A DNA stretch of 64,000 nucleotides from Synechococcus sp. MU1617 (lineage in GTDB: Bacteria; Cyanobacteriota; Cyanobacteriia; PCC-6307; Cyanobiaceae), in assembly GCF_020514235.1 (NCBI RefSeq), contig NZ_VTLB01000002.1:434001-498000 (forward strand), written 5' to 3'. Below, piece by piece: positions 47,502 to 56,729 of the stretch (positions are counted from its first letter, which is position 1; each line of letters begins with the position of its first letter). Position numbers and translations under genes: made by a program. Below the pieces are notes generated by a model. That model did not search any database, had not been told where the DNA came from, and saw only the letters and a program-made list of their open reading frames with translations.

Positions 47502-48035
47502 TCAGAGCTCCAGTAGGCCCGGTGGCGGCGTGAGCAGCAGCCAGCCCTCTTCGAGCTTCACCTCCGGCACGATCGCTTCCACAAAGGGGATCAGCAGCTT
47601 GCGGCCATCGCTGGTGGTGATCTCCAGCAGATCGTTGCCGCCACTGATCAGGTCGCTCACCGTGCCGATGGCGGGGCCATCGGCAGTGAGCCGTGCCTCC
47701 AGCCCCATCAGATCGAGTAGGTGGAACTCACCTTCTTCAAGTTCGGGCCGATCGTTCTCCGACACCAGCAGTTCCTGTCCCACCAGGGCTTCGGCGGCGC
47801 TGCGGTTGTCGATTCCCTCGAAGCGCACGACAAACAATGACTTGCCCGGCAGTTGCCGCCCTTTGATGAGCTGGATTTCCGTGGGTCCACCACCTTTGCA
47901 GCTCCGCAGCCAGCGGGGCCCGGGTGCAGTGAAGCGCTCGGGGAAATCACTGGCGGGGTTCACCCGTAGTTCCCCTTGGAGCCCTTGGACTCCCACGATC
48001 TTGCCGACGCTGAGCCAGTCGTCGCTCTCCGCCAT
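47502..48035 (-). CDS. rimM: Ribosome maturation factor RimM
   Basis: 177 aa from the ATG at 48035; the longer open frame upstream crosses the divergent ndhS promoter and start, so it is not favoured. RimM helps assemble the 30S head. Seen: the RimM N-terminal domain [18 protein letters not shown] and the PRC-barrel domain with [16 protein letters not shown] and [17 protein letters not shown]. It diverges from ndhS across 55 bp. Confidence 0.93.
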   Translation of the reverse strand: MAESDDWLSVGKIVGVQGLQGELRVNPASDFPERFTAPGPRWLRSCKGGGPTEIQLIKGRQLPGKSLFVVRFEGIDNRSAAEALVGQELLVSENDRPELEEGEFHLLDLMGLEARLTADGPAIGTVSDLISGGNDLLEITTSDGRKLLIPFVEAIVPEVKLEEGWLLLTPPPGLLEL

Positions 48036-48090
48036 GCCATCCGCCGCACACTCTGCCGATAATGGCGCCAGATCTGTCCGCGAACGAGCC

Positions 48091-48276
48091 ATGGCGTCTG
48101 CACCCGCTCCGATCCTTCCCGGCTCGACCGTGACCGTGGCCGATGCCACCTCGATCTACAACGGTTACACCGGCTTCGTGCAGCGGATCAGCGGCGACCG
48201 TGCGGCCGTTCTGTTTGAAGGCGGCAACTGGGACAAGTTGGTGACCCTGCGCTTGAAAGACCTCCAGCCGGCCTGA
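48091..48276 (+). CDS. ndhS: NDH-1 subunit NdhS
   Basis: 61 aa. SH3-like small subunit that forms the ferredoxin-binding site of the cyanobacterial photosynthetic NDH-1 complex. The family pattern is clear: [21 protein letters not shown] and [18 protein letters not shown]. The ATG is chosen as the first in frame after the rimM promoter region. It ends 4 bp before the ion-channel gene, suggesting an operon. Confidence 0.85.
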   Translation: MASAPAPILPGSTVTVADATSIYNGYTGFVQRISGDRAAVLFEGGNWDKLVTLRLKDLQPA

Positions 48277-48280
48277 GGCA

Positions 48281-49108
48281 ATGGAAACGGACCGAAGCCT
48301 GCGACAACGCCTGCAGGCCACGGTGCTGGAAGCCAGCACACCTGCGGGTAAGGCCTACAACGCCGTCATCTTCGGCGCGATTCTTCTAAGTGTTCTGGCA
48401 CTGCTGCTGGAGCCCGACCCCTTGGGTAACTCGGCCTTGCGCCAGACCAATGTGCTCTGGATCGATCTGGTGCAGAACCTCTGCCTTGCGGTGTTTGCGG
48501 CGGATTTTGTGCTGCACCTGGCCTTGGTGGAGAAGCCCCGCCGCTACCTGTTCAGCTTCGCCGGATTGATCGACGCGTCAGCGGTGCTGTTTTTCTTCGT
48601 GCCGCAGGTGCGCAGCGAGCTGCTGCTGTGGGTGTTCAAGTTCGGCCGCATCCTGCGGGTGTTCAAGCTGCTCAAGTTCATTGATGAGGCCCGCGTGCTC
48701 GGGCAGGCCCTGCGGGGCAGTGCCCGCACCATTGGCGTCTTCCTGTTCTTTGTTGTTCTGCTGCAGGTGGTGCTCGGTTACAGCATCTTCGTAATCGAAA
48801 GCGCACGGCCCGACTCCCAGTTCCAGACGGTGGGGAGCGGCGTTTACTGGGCGATCGTCACCATGACCACAGTTGGCTATGGAGACGTGGTGCCGCAGAC
48901 GGAGCTGGGGCGGTTGCTGGCCTCGGTGGTGATGATGCTTGGTTTCGGCATCATTGCGATCCCCACCGGCATCCTGACGGTGTCAGGCGTGCAGCATCAC
49001 CAGCAGCGCGGGGTGGAGCTGACCTGCAGCAGCTGCGGGCGCCAGGGCCATCGCAAGGGCGCCCTTCACTGCGATGCCTGCGGCGCGTCGCTGCCCTCCA
49101 GGATTTGA
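48281..49108 (+). CDS. Voltage-gated-type potassium (ion) channel with C-terminal zinc ribbon
   Basis: 275 aa. Six-helix channel: hydrophobic S1-S4 in the first ~140 residues with an arginine/lysine-bearing S4 stretch (LRVFKLLKFIDEARVL), then a pore loop with the selectivity filter TVGYGD at 197-202 and S6 ending in PTGILTVSG. After the last helix a short tail carries C249, C252, C264 and C267, a zinc-ribbon-like pattern. The tail is unusual for such channels and may sense metals or nucleic acid. The 3' end overlaps rnc by 43 bp (convergent). Confidence 0.88.
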   Translation: METDRSLRQRLQATVLEASTPAGKAYNAVIFGAILLSVLALLLEPDPLGNSALRQTNVLWIDLVQNLCLAVFAADFVLHLALVEKPRRYLFSFAGLIDASAVLFFFVPQVRSELLLWVFKFGRILRVFKLLKFIDEARVLGQALRGSARTIGVFLFFVVLLQVVLGYSIFVIESARPDSQFQTVGSGVYWAIVTMTTVGYGDVVPQTELGRLLASVVMMLGFGIIAIPTGILTVSGVQHHQQRGVELTCSSCGRQGHRKGALHCDACGASLPSRI

Positions 49109-49791
49109 AGGGCAGCAGCGGCGGCGTTCTGCTCGGCCTCTTTGCGGGAGCGGCCCTTGGCCTCCGCCAGCTCTTTGTTGTGGATGCTCACCCGGCAGAG
49201 GAAGCGTTCGGGGTCTCCGTGCTGGTGGCTGCATTCCTCGGTGGCGTAGTCGGGCAGTCCCAGCCCTTGGCCTTGGCTCCACTCCTGCAGGGCGGTTTTG
49301 CCGTTGAACTGATGGGGAGTCGCCAGCACCGCTTGGGCGGTGGCGTGCCAGTGGGGGGTGAGCCAGCGGTGAACCGGCTCAAGATCTCCGAGGGCGCTGT
49401 ACAACGCTCCGATGAGTGCCTCGGTGGCATCGGCCCGCAGCCTTGATTGGGCGGAACGATCCCCTTGGGCGTGCCGCCCCAACAGCAGGTGCTGTTCGAT
49501 GACAAGCGTTGCACCCACGTCTGCCAGCCAGCGGTCGCTGACCAGTTGGGCCCGCAGGTTGGAGCAGGCGCCCACCGCGAGATCGGCGTGGTGGCGGTCG
49601 ATGAATTCGGTGGCGGCGAGCCGCAGCACCGCATCACCAAGGAACTCCAGCCGTTCCAGGTTGCGGGCTCGCCCGGTCGACACGTGGGTCAGGGCCTGAT
49701 CCACCAGGGCGAGTAGCTCAGGGTTGATTGGAATCTCAGCGTCGAGCTGCTGGATCAGGTTGGTGAGCGCTGCGGCGCGGGATGGATCCAC
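49066..49791 (-). CDS. rnc: Ribonuclease III
   Basis: 241 aa from a GTG at 49791, with AGGAG 8 bp upstream. Endonuclease of double-stranded RNA that processes rRNA precursors and regulatory duplexes. The family signature LERLEFLGDAVL is at about 40-51, catalytic acidic residues follow in DATEALIGALY, and a C-terminal double-stranded RNA-binding domain is seen at about 160-230 (GKTALQEWSQGQ, RKEAEQNAAAAAL). It lies 30 bp downstream of rnpB on the same strand, so RNase P RNA and RNase III may share a transcript. The 3' end overlaps the ion-channel gene. Confidence 0.95.
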   Translation of the reverse strand: MDPSRAAALTNLIQQLDAEIPINPELLALVDQALTHVSTGRARNLERLEFLGDAVLRLAATEFIDRHHADLAVGACSNLRAQLVSDRWLADVGATLVIEQHLLLGRHAQGDRSAQSRLRADATEALIGALYSALGDLEPVHRWLTPHWHATAQAVLATPHQFNGKTALQEWSQGQGLGLPDYATEECSHQHGDPERFLCRVSIHNKELAEAKGRSRKEAEQNAAAAALQILEGSDAPQASQ

Positions 49792-49821
49792 AGGGACTCC
49801 TGGGCAACGCGGAAAGAGGGG

Positions 49822-50211
49822 TGAAAGCAGGACATAAGCCGGGTTCTGTTCACGCCACCACAGAGGTTGGTCTGCAGAGGGTGGGTGGCTATCTATCTGG
49901 GACCGTCGTTACCGACGGCCTCAAGCGGCGCGTTCAAGCGGAACGGGGCCAATGGCCAGCCGTCGTTCCTTGGCCTTGCTCCCAGCCGGGGTTTACCGAG
50001 CCAGCACCTCTCGATGCTGCTGGTGCGCTCTTACCGCACCTTTGCACCCTTGCCTGTGCCGGCGAACCGGCCATCGGCGGTGTGTTTCTGTGGCACTCTC
50101 CTCACGGTCACCCGCACTGGGCGTTACCCAGCAAGCCTGGCCATCAGGGAGCCCGGACTTTCCTCAGCCGACACTCAAAGAGATCGGCCGCAACCACCTC
50201 GCCTGCTTTCA
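49822..50211 (-). ncRNA. rnpB: RNase P RNA
   Basis: About 390 nt on the minus strand. Seen: the 5' core GGAAAGTCCGGGCTCC, the conserved 3' part ACAGAACCCGGCTTATG, and a perfect 10-bp P1 helix between TGAAAGCAGG (50211-50202) and CCTGCTTTCA (49831-49822). The ribozyme removes 5' leaders from pre-tRNA. The limits given are those of the P1 helix. Confidence 0.95.
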
Positions 50212-50248
50212 GATCTCATCATGCCTCGTGGGCATAATTCAGAGGTCT

Positions 50249-50322
<74 letters not shown>

Positions 50323-50415
50323 TGAGAACTGCTTAAGAAGTAGTGAGCGCTACATCTGGTGGGGTGGGCAGATCGTTCACCACCGCTAGGGTTGAACCAA
50401 CCTGCTGTGGGTGCC

Positions 50416-50742
50416 ATGACCCAGCTTCACGATCTTCGTCTGCGGCTGTTGGTGCAGCAGGAAAGTGAGCGGATTGCTGAGTCCCAGCCCACGGATCTGG
50501 ACCTATCGGTGGTTCAGGCCCGCTGTCTCTGCTGGCTGGCTCTTCTGGCGGAAGCCCATGAAGACCAGGCAAGTGATGCCGAACGCCGCGGCGACACCGA
50601 ACAAGCCATGGGCTGGTTTGCGGATTCGATGCGGCTGCGGGATGTGATCGGTGTGGTGTCGTCCATTGAAATCCCTCTGCCCGACACGGCTGCGGAGGAT
50701 GGCCCCCAGGCCGAGGAGGATTTGGGACCTCAGGCGGCTTGA
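50416..50742 (+). CDS. Conserved small hypothetical protein
   Basis: 108 aa from the ATG at 50416. Helical and acidic: QLHDLRLRLLVQQESERIAESQ then ARCLCWLALLAEAHEDQASDAERRGD (about 39-64), which could form a coiled pair, followed by an acidic tail EEDLGPQAA. No catalytic motif, signal peptide or membrane segment. GC-rich and core-like, so probably a picocyanobacterial lineage gene. Function unknown. Confidence 0.55.
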   Translation: MTQLHDLRLRLLVQQESERIAESQPTDLDLSVVQARCLCWLALLAEAHEDQASDAERRGDTEQAMGWFADSMRLRDVIGVVSSIEIPLPDTAAEDGPQAEEDLGPQAA

Positions 50743-50779
50743 TCAGTGGCATAGTGGGGAATGACCGCGAGGGACTGCA

Positions 50780-51247
50780 TTGCCGGAAGAGCCCTGCCAG
50801 TGCCCGGATTGCCAACGGTTTTACCGGGAGCATGATCGGCTAATCCGGGAATCCCCCACGCTTCGTCAGCAACAGGAGCTCAACTGGGCCGCTCTCCAGT
50901 CGTTCCGCACCTTGTCCGGACGCGTTCTCGAGGATCTGCAAAAGCAGCACGGGTCCCGTCAGACAGCAGATGCAGCAGCATCAAAGCCTGCAGCAACTGG
51001 AGCGCCCCTCCCTGAGGAATCAGGTGATGGTCTCCAGCAGGCCATCGCTGATCTTGAGAACATCAACGCCCATCTGTTCTCGATTGAGGCCTTGATGGAA
51101 CGGGTCTTTGATGTGCGCGTTCCCGAAGAAATCGAGCAGAAGTTCCGCGAGCTGGCCGGTGAGTTGGCTCCTGATCCATTGAATGTGGACCGTCTGCGGC
51201 TCAATCGCCTGTTGCACCAGACTCCGGATCTACCCGATCGGAGCTGA
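50780..51247 (+). CDS. Hypothetical protein with N-terminal CxxC motif
   Basis: 155 aa from a TTG at 50780 (purine-rich CGAGGGA upstream); no ATG fits. Starts with CQCPDCQRFY, a possible zinc or thiol site, then a long charged helix (EHDRLIRESPTLRQQQELN), an Ala/Pro-rich linker and a second helical part ending near LLHQTPDLPD. It is followed by a strong terminator, so it ends a short transcription unit that may include the upstream small gene (37 bp apart). Function unknown. Confidence 0.55.
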   Translation: MPEEPCQCPDCQRFYREHDRLIRESPTLRQQQELNWAALQSFRTLSGRVLEDLQKQHGSRQTADAAASKPAATGAPLPEESGDGLQQAIADLENINAHLFSIEALMERVFDVRVPEEIEQKFRELAGELAPDPLNVDRLRLNRLLHQTPDLPDRS

Positions 51248-51263
51248 CACTTGATGTCCGATA

Positions 51264-51297
51264 GAAGCCCTGGAGAAGACTCCAGGGCTTCTTTTTT
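51264..51297 (+). terminator. Rho-independent terminator
   Basis: GAAGCCCTGGAG and CTCCAGGGCTTC make a perfect 12-bp stem around AAGA, followed by six Ts. It ends the + strand unit; its own T-run is absent on the minus strand, although glgP ends 9 bp away, so it may serve both in part. Confidence 0.95.
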
Positions 51298-51305
51298 GGC
51301 TGTTT

Positions 51306-53828
51306 TCAGCGCACGTCGCAGGTGATCTCCACGTTGAGTGGATCCACGGCCCAAATGTTGTTGCAGTACTCGCTGATGGAACGGTCGGAGGAGAAGAACC
51401 CGGTTCGGGCCGTGTTCAGTAGCGACATCCGATTCCAGTGCATCCGGTCGCTCCAGGCGCGGCTGACTGCCTCCTGGGCGCGCAGGTAGTCGGCGTAGTC
51501 GGCCATCACATAGAAGGGGTCGTTGCCGGTGAGGTTGTCGAGCAGGGGGCGGAACAGTTCGCCGTCGCCGTTGCTGAAGTGCCCCATCTCGATCAGTCGC
51601 AGGGCTTCCTGCAGTTCCGGCAGCGCTGAGATCACGTCGCTCGGGCGGTAACCGCTTTGCTTGAGGGCCGTGATCTCTTCGACGGTCTTGCCGAACAGGA
51701 AGAAGTTTTCGCTCCTCACCAGCTCGCGGATCTCCACATTGGCCCCATCGAGGGTGCCGATGGTGAGGGCACCATTCATGGCAAATTTCATGTTGCCGGT
51801 GCCGGAGGCTTCCTTGCCGGCGGTGGAGATCTGTTCGGAGAGGTCGGAGGCGGGATACACCTGCTCTCCCAATTTCACGTTGTAGTCCGGCAGGAACACC
51901 ACCCGCAGCAGACCATCCATGTCCGGATCGGCGTTGATGGTGTCGGCGATGCCGTTGAGGAAGCGGATGATCAGCTTCGCCATGTAGTAGCCCGGAGCGG
52001 CCTTGCCGCCGAAGATCACGGTGCGGGGTGCCATGCCGTCGGTCTGTCCGTTCTTGATCCGCAGGTACTGGGTGATTACCTGCAGGGCGTTGAGGTGCTG
52101 GCGCTTGTACTCGTGGATGCGCTTCACCTGCACGTCGAACAGGCTGGCGGGATCCACCAACACACCTGTGTTGCGATGGATGTAGGTGGCCAGCTTGCGC
52201 TTCACCGACAGCTTGGTGTTGCCCCAGAGCTCCAGGAAACCCTGGTCGTTCTGTCGTTCCTCCAGCTTGCGCAGGCTCTCCATGTTGGAGATCCAATCGG
52301 GCCCCACGTGCTCATCCAGCAAGGCGGACATCTCGGGGTTAGCAAGGGCGACCCAGCGGCGCGGGGTGACGCCATTGGTGACGTTGGTGAACTTCTCCGG
52401 CCAGAGCGCCGCGAATTCCGGCAGCAGGTCGGTTTTCACCAGATCGGAGTGCAGTGCCGCTACACCGTTGACGTGGTGGGCGCCGATGGTGGCCAGGTGG
52501 GCCATGCGCACGGCTTTGCTGCCCTCTTCATCAATGATCGAGAGCTTGCGCTGGATGGCATCGTTGCCGGGGTAGCGCAGTCGCACCTGCTGCAGGAAGC
52601 GACGGTTGATCTCGTAGATCAGCTCAAGATGGCGAGGCAACAGGCTGCTGAACAGGTCGAGGTCCCACTTCTCCAGGGCTTCCGGCAAAAGGGTGTGGTT
52701 CGTGTAGGCCACGGAGCGAGAGGTGATGTCCCAGGCCCGGTCCCACTCCAGATGCCGATCGTCGATCAGCAGGCGCATTAGTTCAGCCACGGCGATGGCC
52801 GGATGGGTGTCGTTGAGCTGAACCGTCCAGTAGTTGGGGAAGTCCTCGACGGCAAGCCCACGGTTGTCGAGGCTGCGCAGCATGTCCTGCAGTGAGCAGC
52901 TGACGAAGAAGTGCTGCTGCTTCAGGCGCAGACGCCGGCCTTCGTCAGTGCCGTCATTTGGATACAGCACCTTGGAGAGCGTTTCGCTGCCCACCTTTTC
53001 CTCAACGGCGCCGTAGTAGTCGCCGATGTTGAAGGCATAGAAGTCGAAGCTTTCGGTGGCATCGGCACGCCACAGCCGCAGCCGATCGCAGATGTTGACC
53101 CGGTAGCCCAGCACTGGCACGTCGTGGGGGATGCCGATGGCGTGTTCCGCTGGAATCCAGCGGGAGCGGTAATTGCCTTTGTCGTCGATGTAGCTCTCGG
53201 TGCGGCCCCCGAAGCCCACAAAACAGGCCTCATCGGGTTGGGGAAGTTCCCAGGGCCAGCCGCCCTTGAGCCATTTGTCGGTGATCTCCACCTGCCAGCC
53301 ATCGCGGATTAGCTGGTCGAAGATGCCGAATTCGTAGCGGATGCCGTAACCGGTGGCCGGGATCTTCAGGCTTGCCAGCGACTCCATGTAGCAAGCCGCC
53401 AGGCGACCGAGCCCGCCGTTGCCCAGACCCGGTTCCTCCTCCACATCCAGGATTTGCTGCAACGATTCGATGCCGAAATTCTTCAGTGCCTCTTCTGCCT
53501 CCTTCTGGATCCCCAGGTTCAGCAGGTTGCTGTGGAGCTGCGGGCCGATCAGGAATTCCGCTGACAGGTAGGCCACCGATTTCTGCGGGCGGGCCCTCAT
53601 CGCTTCGGTGGTGGCCAGATATCGCATCATTAAGCGGTCGCGCACCGCGTAACTCAGGGCCATGTAGAGGTCATGGCGGCTGGCAGTGGGGGCGAGTTTG
53701 CCGAGCGTGAAGAACAGGTGCTCCGTCATGCCGTCGAACACGCTCTTGGCATCGAGGCCGGCGCGTTCGGGGTCGTTGTGACAGCCGGGGGTCGGCAGAC
53801 GCAGATCGAACGGTTGGGACGTGGTCAT
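51306..53828 (-). CDS. glgP: Glycogen phosphorylase
   Basis: 840 aa, usual length. PLP-dependent phosphorolysis of alpha-1,4-glucan to glucose-1-phosphate. Seen: EPGLGNGGLGRLAACYMESLAS in the glucan/phosphate region, NDTHPAIAVAELMR, the PLP-binding lysine region EASGTGNMKFAMNG and IHEYKRQHLNAL. Glucose-1-phosphate is also the substrate of rfbF in the island. The ATG at 53828 is followed upstream by ~200 bp without a gene. Confidence 0.97.
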   Translation of the reverse strand: MTTSQPFDLRLPTPGCHNDPERAGLDAKSVFDGMTEHLFFTLGKLAPTASRHDLYMALSYAVRDRLMMRYLATTEAMRARPQKSVAYLSAEFLIGPQLHSNLLNLGIQKEAEEALKNFGIESLQQILDVEEEPGLGNGGLGRLAACYMESLASLKIPATGYGIRYEFGIFDQLIRDGWQVEITDKWLKGGWPWELPQPDEACFVGFGGRTESYIDDKGNYRSRWIPAEHAIGIPHDVPVLGYRVNICDRLRLWRADATESFDFYAFNIGDYYGAVEEKVGSETLSKVLYPNDGTDEGRRLRLKQQHFFVSCSLQDMLRSLDNRGLAVEDFPNYWTVQLNDTHPAIAVAELMRLLIDDRHLEWDRAWDITSRSVAYTNHTLLPEALEKWDLDLFSSLLPRHLELIYEINRRFLQQVRLRYPGNDAIQRKLSIIDEEGSKAVRMAHLATIGAHHVNGVAALHSDLVKTDLLPEFAALWPEKFTNVTNGVTPRRWVALANPEMSALLDEHVGPDWISNMESLRKLEERQNDQGFLELWGNTKLSVKRKLATYIHRNTGVLVDPASLFDVQVKRIHEYKRQHLNALQVITQYLRIKNGQTDGMAPRTVIFGGKAAPGYYMAKLIIRFLNGIADTINADPDMDGLLRVVFLPDYNVKLGEQVYPASDLSEQISTAGKEASGTGNMKFAMNGALTIGTLDGANVEIRELVRSENFFLFGKTVEEITALKQSGYRPSDVISALPELQEALRLIEMGHFSNGDGELFRPLLDNLTGNDPFYVMADYADYLRAQEAVSRAWSDRMHWNRMSLLNTARTGFFSSDRSISEYCNNIWAVDPLNVEITCDVR

Positions 53829-54028
53829 GGGGGGTCAGCGAGCCAAGGAGCGTGGAATCACCGTCAGGCCAGGGGTGCTCGGAGCCCAACTCAATGAATT
53901 ACTCGGACCGTAGCGATCACAACTGGGGCTGCCTGCAAAAAATGCCGCTTCTACAGCATCTCCAGTTAATTGGGATCTTTCAGCGAACAGTTCAGTGGCG
54001 GAATCACCATTAAGGTTCGGCGTGAGAC

Positions 54029-55417
54029 ATGCCCGGCTTGATGCTGCTGCCCACCCTGCTGAGCGAAATCAGCAGCCATGACCTCGAATTGGCGGAAACG
54101 CTGATCGGCGTCCTTCGCTTCATGCTCATCTTCGTGGCGGCCCGCACCCTCGCCGAGGTGCTGGTGCGTTTCGAGCTGCCCACCATCCTTGGGGAGCTCC
54201 TGGCTGGCGTGCTGATCGGTGCCTCGGGTTTGCATCTCCTGGTGCCGCCGGAGACTCAGGTACAGCTCTCTGGCGCTTTTTCCGAGGTGGTCTCCGGCCT
54301 GTCCCATGTGCCGGTGGACGAGATTCCGCTTCTGTACAACGAGAGCTTCGGGGCTTTGCAGGCGGTGGCCACGTTGGGGCTCTACTCCCTGCTTTTCCTT
54401 ACAGGTCTCGAGAGCGAGTTGGAGGAATTGATGGCGGTGGGGGCCCAGGCCTTCAGCGTCGCCGTGGTGGGTGTGGTGCTGCCCTTTGCCCTCGGCACCC
54501 TTGGCCTGATGGCCATCTTCCACGTTGATGCGATCCCCGCGATCTTTGCCGGTGCCTCGATGACGGCAACCAGCATCGGCATCACCGCCAGTGTTTTCGG
54601 TGAACTCGGTTATTTGCGCACCCGTGAGGGGCAGATCGTGATCGGCGCTGCCGTTCTTGACGACATTCTTGGCATTGTCATCTTGGCCATTGTGGTGTCC
54701 TTGGGAGCCGGCGGAAGTCTGGAGATTGGCCCCATCGTCCAGTTGGTGGTGGCAGCGGTGCTGTTCGTGGTGGTGGCCCTGTTGTTGAGCCAGAAGGCCG
54801 CACCAGCTTTTGATTGGATGATTGACCAACTCAAGGCCCCGGGCGCCAAGTTGATTGGTTCCTACCTGCTACTGGCCGTCAGTTGTTTTGTTGCTTCAGC
54901 GATTGGTCTGGAGGCTGCCCTTGGGGCCTTCGCTGCTGGTTTGATCGCAAGCACCTCCAAGCACCGCCACGAGATTCAGGCGGCGGTCACCCCCATCGTT
55001 GGCCTGTTCGCCACCGTTTTCTTTGTTCTGGTGGGTGCCGGCATGGATCTGTCGGTGATCAATCCTTCCGACCCCGGGGCCCGTTCTGCTCTGGTGGTTG
55101 CGGCCTTCCTGTTCGTCGTGGCGATCATTGGCAAGGTGGCTGCCGGCTGGGCCATCTTCAGCAAGGAAAAGACCAATAAATTGGTGGTGGGTCTTGGGAT
55201 GATGCCCCGAGGCGAAGTTGGCCTGATTTTCCTGGGCCTGGGAACGGCTTCAGGCTTGCTCAGCCCTGGCCTTGAAGCAGCGATTCTGCTGATGGTGATC
55301 GGCACCACCTTCCTCGCACCGGTGCTGCTGCGCATCGTCCTCAAAGACAAGCCACCCGAGGATGGCAACCAGGTGCCCGACGAATTTGCTGCTGATCCCC
55401 TGGCGGGTGCCTCCTGA
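54029..55417 (+). CDS. Na+/H+ antiporter, CPA2 (NapA-like)
   Basis: 462 aa membrane protein with about 12 hydrophobic segments. The paired aspartates D211-D212 in AAVLDDILGI match the DD site of electrogenic CPA2 antiporters such as NapA; LPTILGELLAGVLIG and FAGASMTATSIGIT are further family motifs, and MMPRGEVGLIFLGLG lies near the end. It should expel Na+ in exchange for protons, useful in sea water. No C-terminal TrkA/RCK domain. A second ATG 12 bp in is an alternative start. Confidence 0.88.
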   Translation: MPGLMLLPTLLSEISSHDLELAETLIGVLRFMLIFVAARTLAEVLVRFELPTILGELLAGVLIGASGLHLLVPPETQVQLSGAFSEVVSGLSHVPVDEIPLLYNESFGALQAVATLGLYSLLFLTGLESELEELMAVGAQAFSVAVVGVVLPFALGTLGLMAIFHVDAIPAIFAGASMTATSIGITASVFGELGYLRTREGQIVIGAAVLDDILGIVILAIVVSLGAGGSLEIGPIVQLVVAAVLFVVVALLLSQKAAPAFDWMIDQLKAPGAKLIGSYLLLAVSCFVASAIGLEAALGAFAAGLIASTSKHRHEIQAAVTPIVGLFATVFFVLVGAGMDLSVINPSDPGARSALVVAAFLFVVAIIGKVAAGWAIFSKEKTNKLVVGLGMMPRGEVGLIFLGLGTASGLLSPGLEAAILLMVIGTTFLAPVLLRIVLKDKPPEDGNQVPDEFAADPLAGAS

Positions 55418-55418
55418 A

Positions 55419-55769
55419 TCAGTCGTCTTTGCCGGTATTGGCGAGGATGAGCAAAACACTCCAGCCCACGGCCACAACGCCAAGGCTTGAGGCCCAGCCC
55501 GGACCCAAGGCCCAGCTGAATCCAAGCTGGGTGACGACGCCGGTGACCAGGGCCAGCAGCAGGCTGCTGATCACCAAGGTCGGTTGACGCACTGATTCAG
55601 GGAGCTCACTGTCCTCCAGGCTGGATTCCAGCTTGCTGAGGGGTGCGCTCAGCGGCACGTAAAGGGCGATGGCCCAGAGCAAAGCCCCGCGCCAGACGGA
55701 TGCGTCCGCCAGCGGTCCGCCCATGACCTCGTAGCTCACCATCCAGGCTGCCTCAGTGCTGCTTAGCAT
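55419..55769 (-). CDS. Small hypothetical membrane protein
   Basis: 116 aa. Three hydrophobic stretches are visible: about 29-42 (LLWAIALYVPLSAP), 64-82 (TLVISSLLLALVTGVVTQL) and 92-110 (ASSLGVVAVGWSVLLILAN), with an acidic loop between the first two (LESSLEDSELPESV). No family recognised. It ends 1 bp from the convergent antiporter gene and diverges from the hydrolase gene by 20 bp. Function unknown. Confidence 0.55.
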   Translation of the reverse strand: MLSSTEAAWMVSYEVMGGPLADASVWRGALLWAIALYVPLSAPLSKLESSLEDSELPESVRQPTLVISSLLLALVTGVVTQLGFSWALGPGWASSLGVVAVGWSVLLILANTGKDD

Positions 55770-55789
55770 CGCGTCCCTCGCAGCCGGCT

Positions 55790-56710
55790 GTGGATCGCGT
55801 CACCTGGAGCCATCTCGGCCACGCCGTGCACACTGTGCAGCAGCATCCTGAGCAGGACAGTGCTGATCGTCCGGCCCTTCTGTTGGTTCATGGGTTCGGG
55901 GCATCCACCGATCACTGGCGCCACAACATTCCCGTGTTGGCCCAGACCCATTCCGTGCATGCGATTGACCTGCTGGGCTTCGGCAGAAGTGCCAAGCCTG
56001 CAGGCCTGAACTACGGCGGTGCCCTGTGGCGCGATCAACTGGTGGCCTATGTGCGCGAGCGGATCGGCCGTCCGACGGTGATCGCCGGCAATTCCCTCGG
56101 TGGATTCGCGGCCCTTGCTGCCGGGGCCGCACTGGGATCGGACTGCGCGGGGGTTGTCTTGCTCAATGCTGCCGGTCCCTTCAGTGATGAGCAGAAACCA
56201 CCGCAAGGCTGGGGCGCCATAGCCCGCCAGAGCATCGGCACAGCCCTGCTGAAGAGCCCAGTGCTGCAGCGGTTGCTGTTCGAGAACCTGCGTCGGCCTG
56301 CCACGATCCGCCGCACCCTCAATCAGGTCTACGTCGACTCCACCAACGTCGATGACTGGTTGGTGGAGTCGATCCGGCGCCCCTCCCTCGATCCCGGCGC
56401 TTTCGGGGTGTTCCGCACCGTCTTCGACATCCCTCGCGGTCAGCCCCTTGATGAGCTTTTTGCGGAACTGACGGCGCCGCTGTTGTTGCTCTGGGGCATC
56501 CGTGATCCCTGGATCAATGCCCCCGGTCGCCGTTCCACCTTCCAGCGCCATGCCCCGGAGGCCACCACCGAGGTGGTCCTTGAGGCCGGGCACTGCCCGC
56601 ACGATGAAGTGCCGGATCAGGTGAATACGGCCTTGCTGCAATGGCTGGAGGGTCTCCAGTCGGCTGTGGCACCGACAAATGCGGATCTGCTGGCTAAGGG
56701 AGTGAAGTAG
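55790..56710 (+). CDS. Alpha/beta-fold hydrolase
   Basis: 306 aa from a GTG at 55790. The catalytic triad is visible: Ser102 in AGNSLGG, an Asp in LLWGIRDPWI, and a His in EAGHCPHDEVPDQV. The oxyanion region is LLVHGFGASTDHWR. Cyanobacterial and plastid relatives (pheophytinase-like) cleave ester side chains, but the substrate cannot be told. Same strand as the aldose-epimerase gene 19 bp downstream. Confidence 0.85.
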   Translation: MDRVTWSHLGHAVHTVQQHPEQDSADRPALLLVHGFGASTDHWRHNIPVLAQTHSVHAIDLLGFGRSAKPAGLNYGGALWRDQLVAYVRERIGRPTVIAGNSLGGFAALAAGAALGSDCAGVVLLNAAGPFSDEQKPPQGWGAIARQSIGTALLKSPVLQRLLFENLRRPATIRRTLNQVYVDSTNVDDWLVESIRRPSLDPGAFGVFRTVFDIPRGQPLDELFAELTAPLLLLWGIRDPWINAPGRRSTFQRHAPEATTEVVLEAGHCPHDEVPDQVNTALLQWLEGLQSAVAPTNADLLAKGVK

Positions 56711-56729
56711 CTACCCCGCGTTCCGGCGG

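Noticed and set aside
47530-48090. Long N-terminal extension of NdhS on the + strand
   Set aside because: It would run antisense through rimM; the 61-aa form matches the family size.
49800-50215. Protein-coding reading frames on the + strand across 49782-50287
   Set aside because: This stretch is rnpB on the other strand; the conserved RNA core and P1 pairing explain it.
51657-52781. 374-codon open frame on the + strand
   Set aside because: Antisense to glgP, His/Gln/Val-rich shadow of GC-rich coding DNA.
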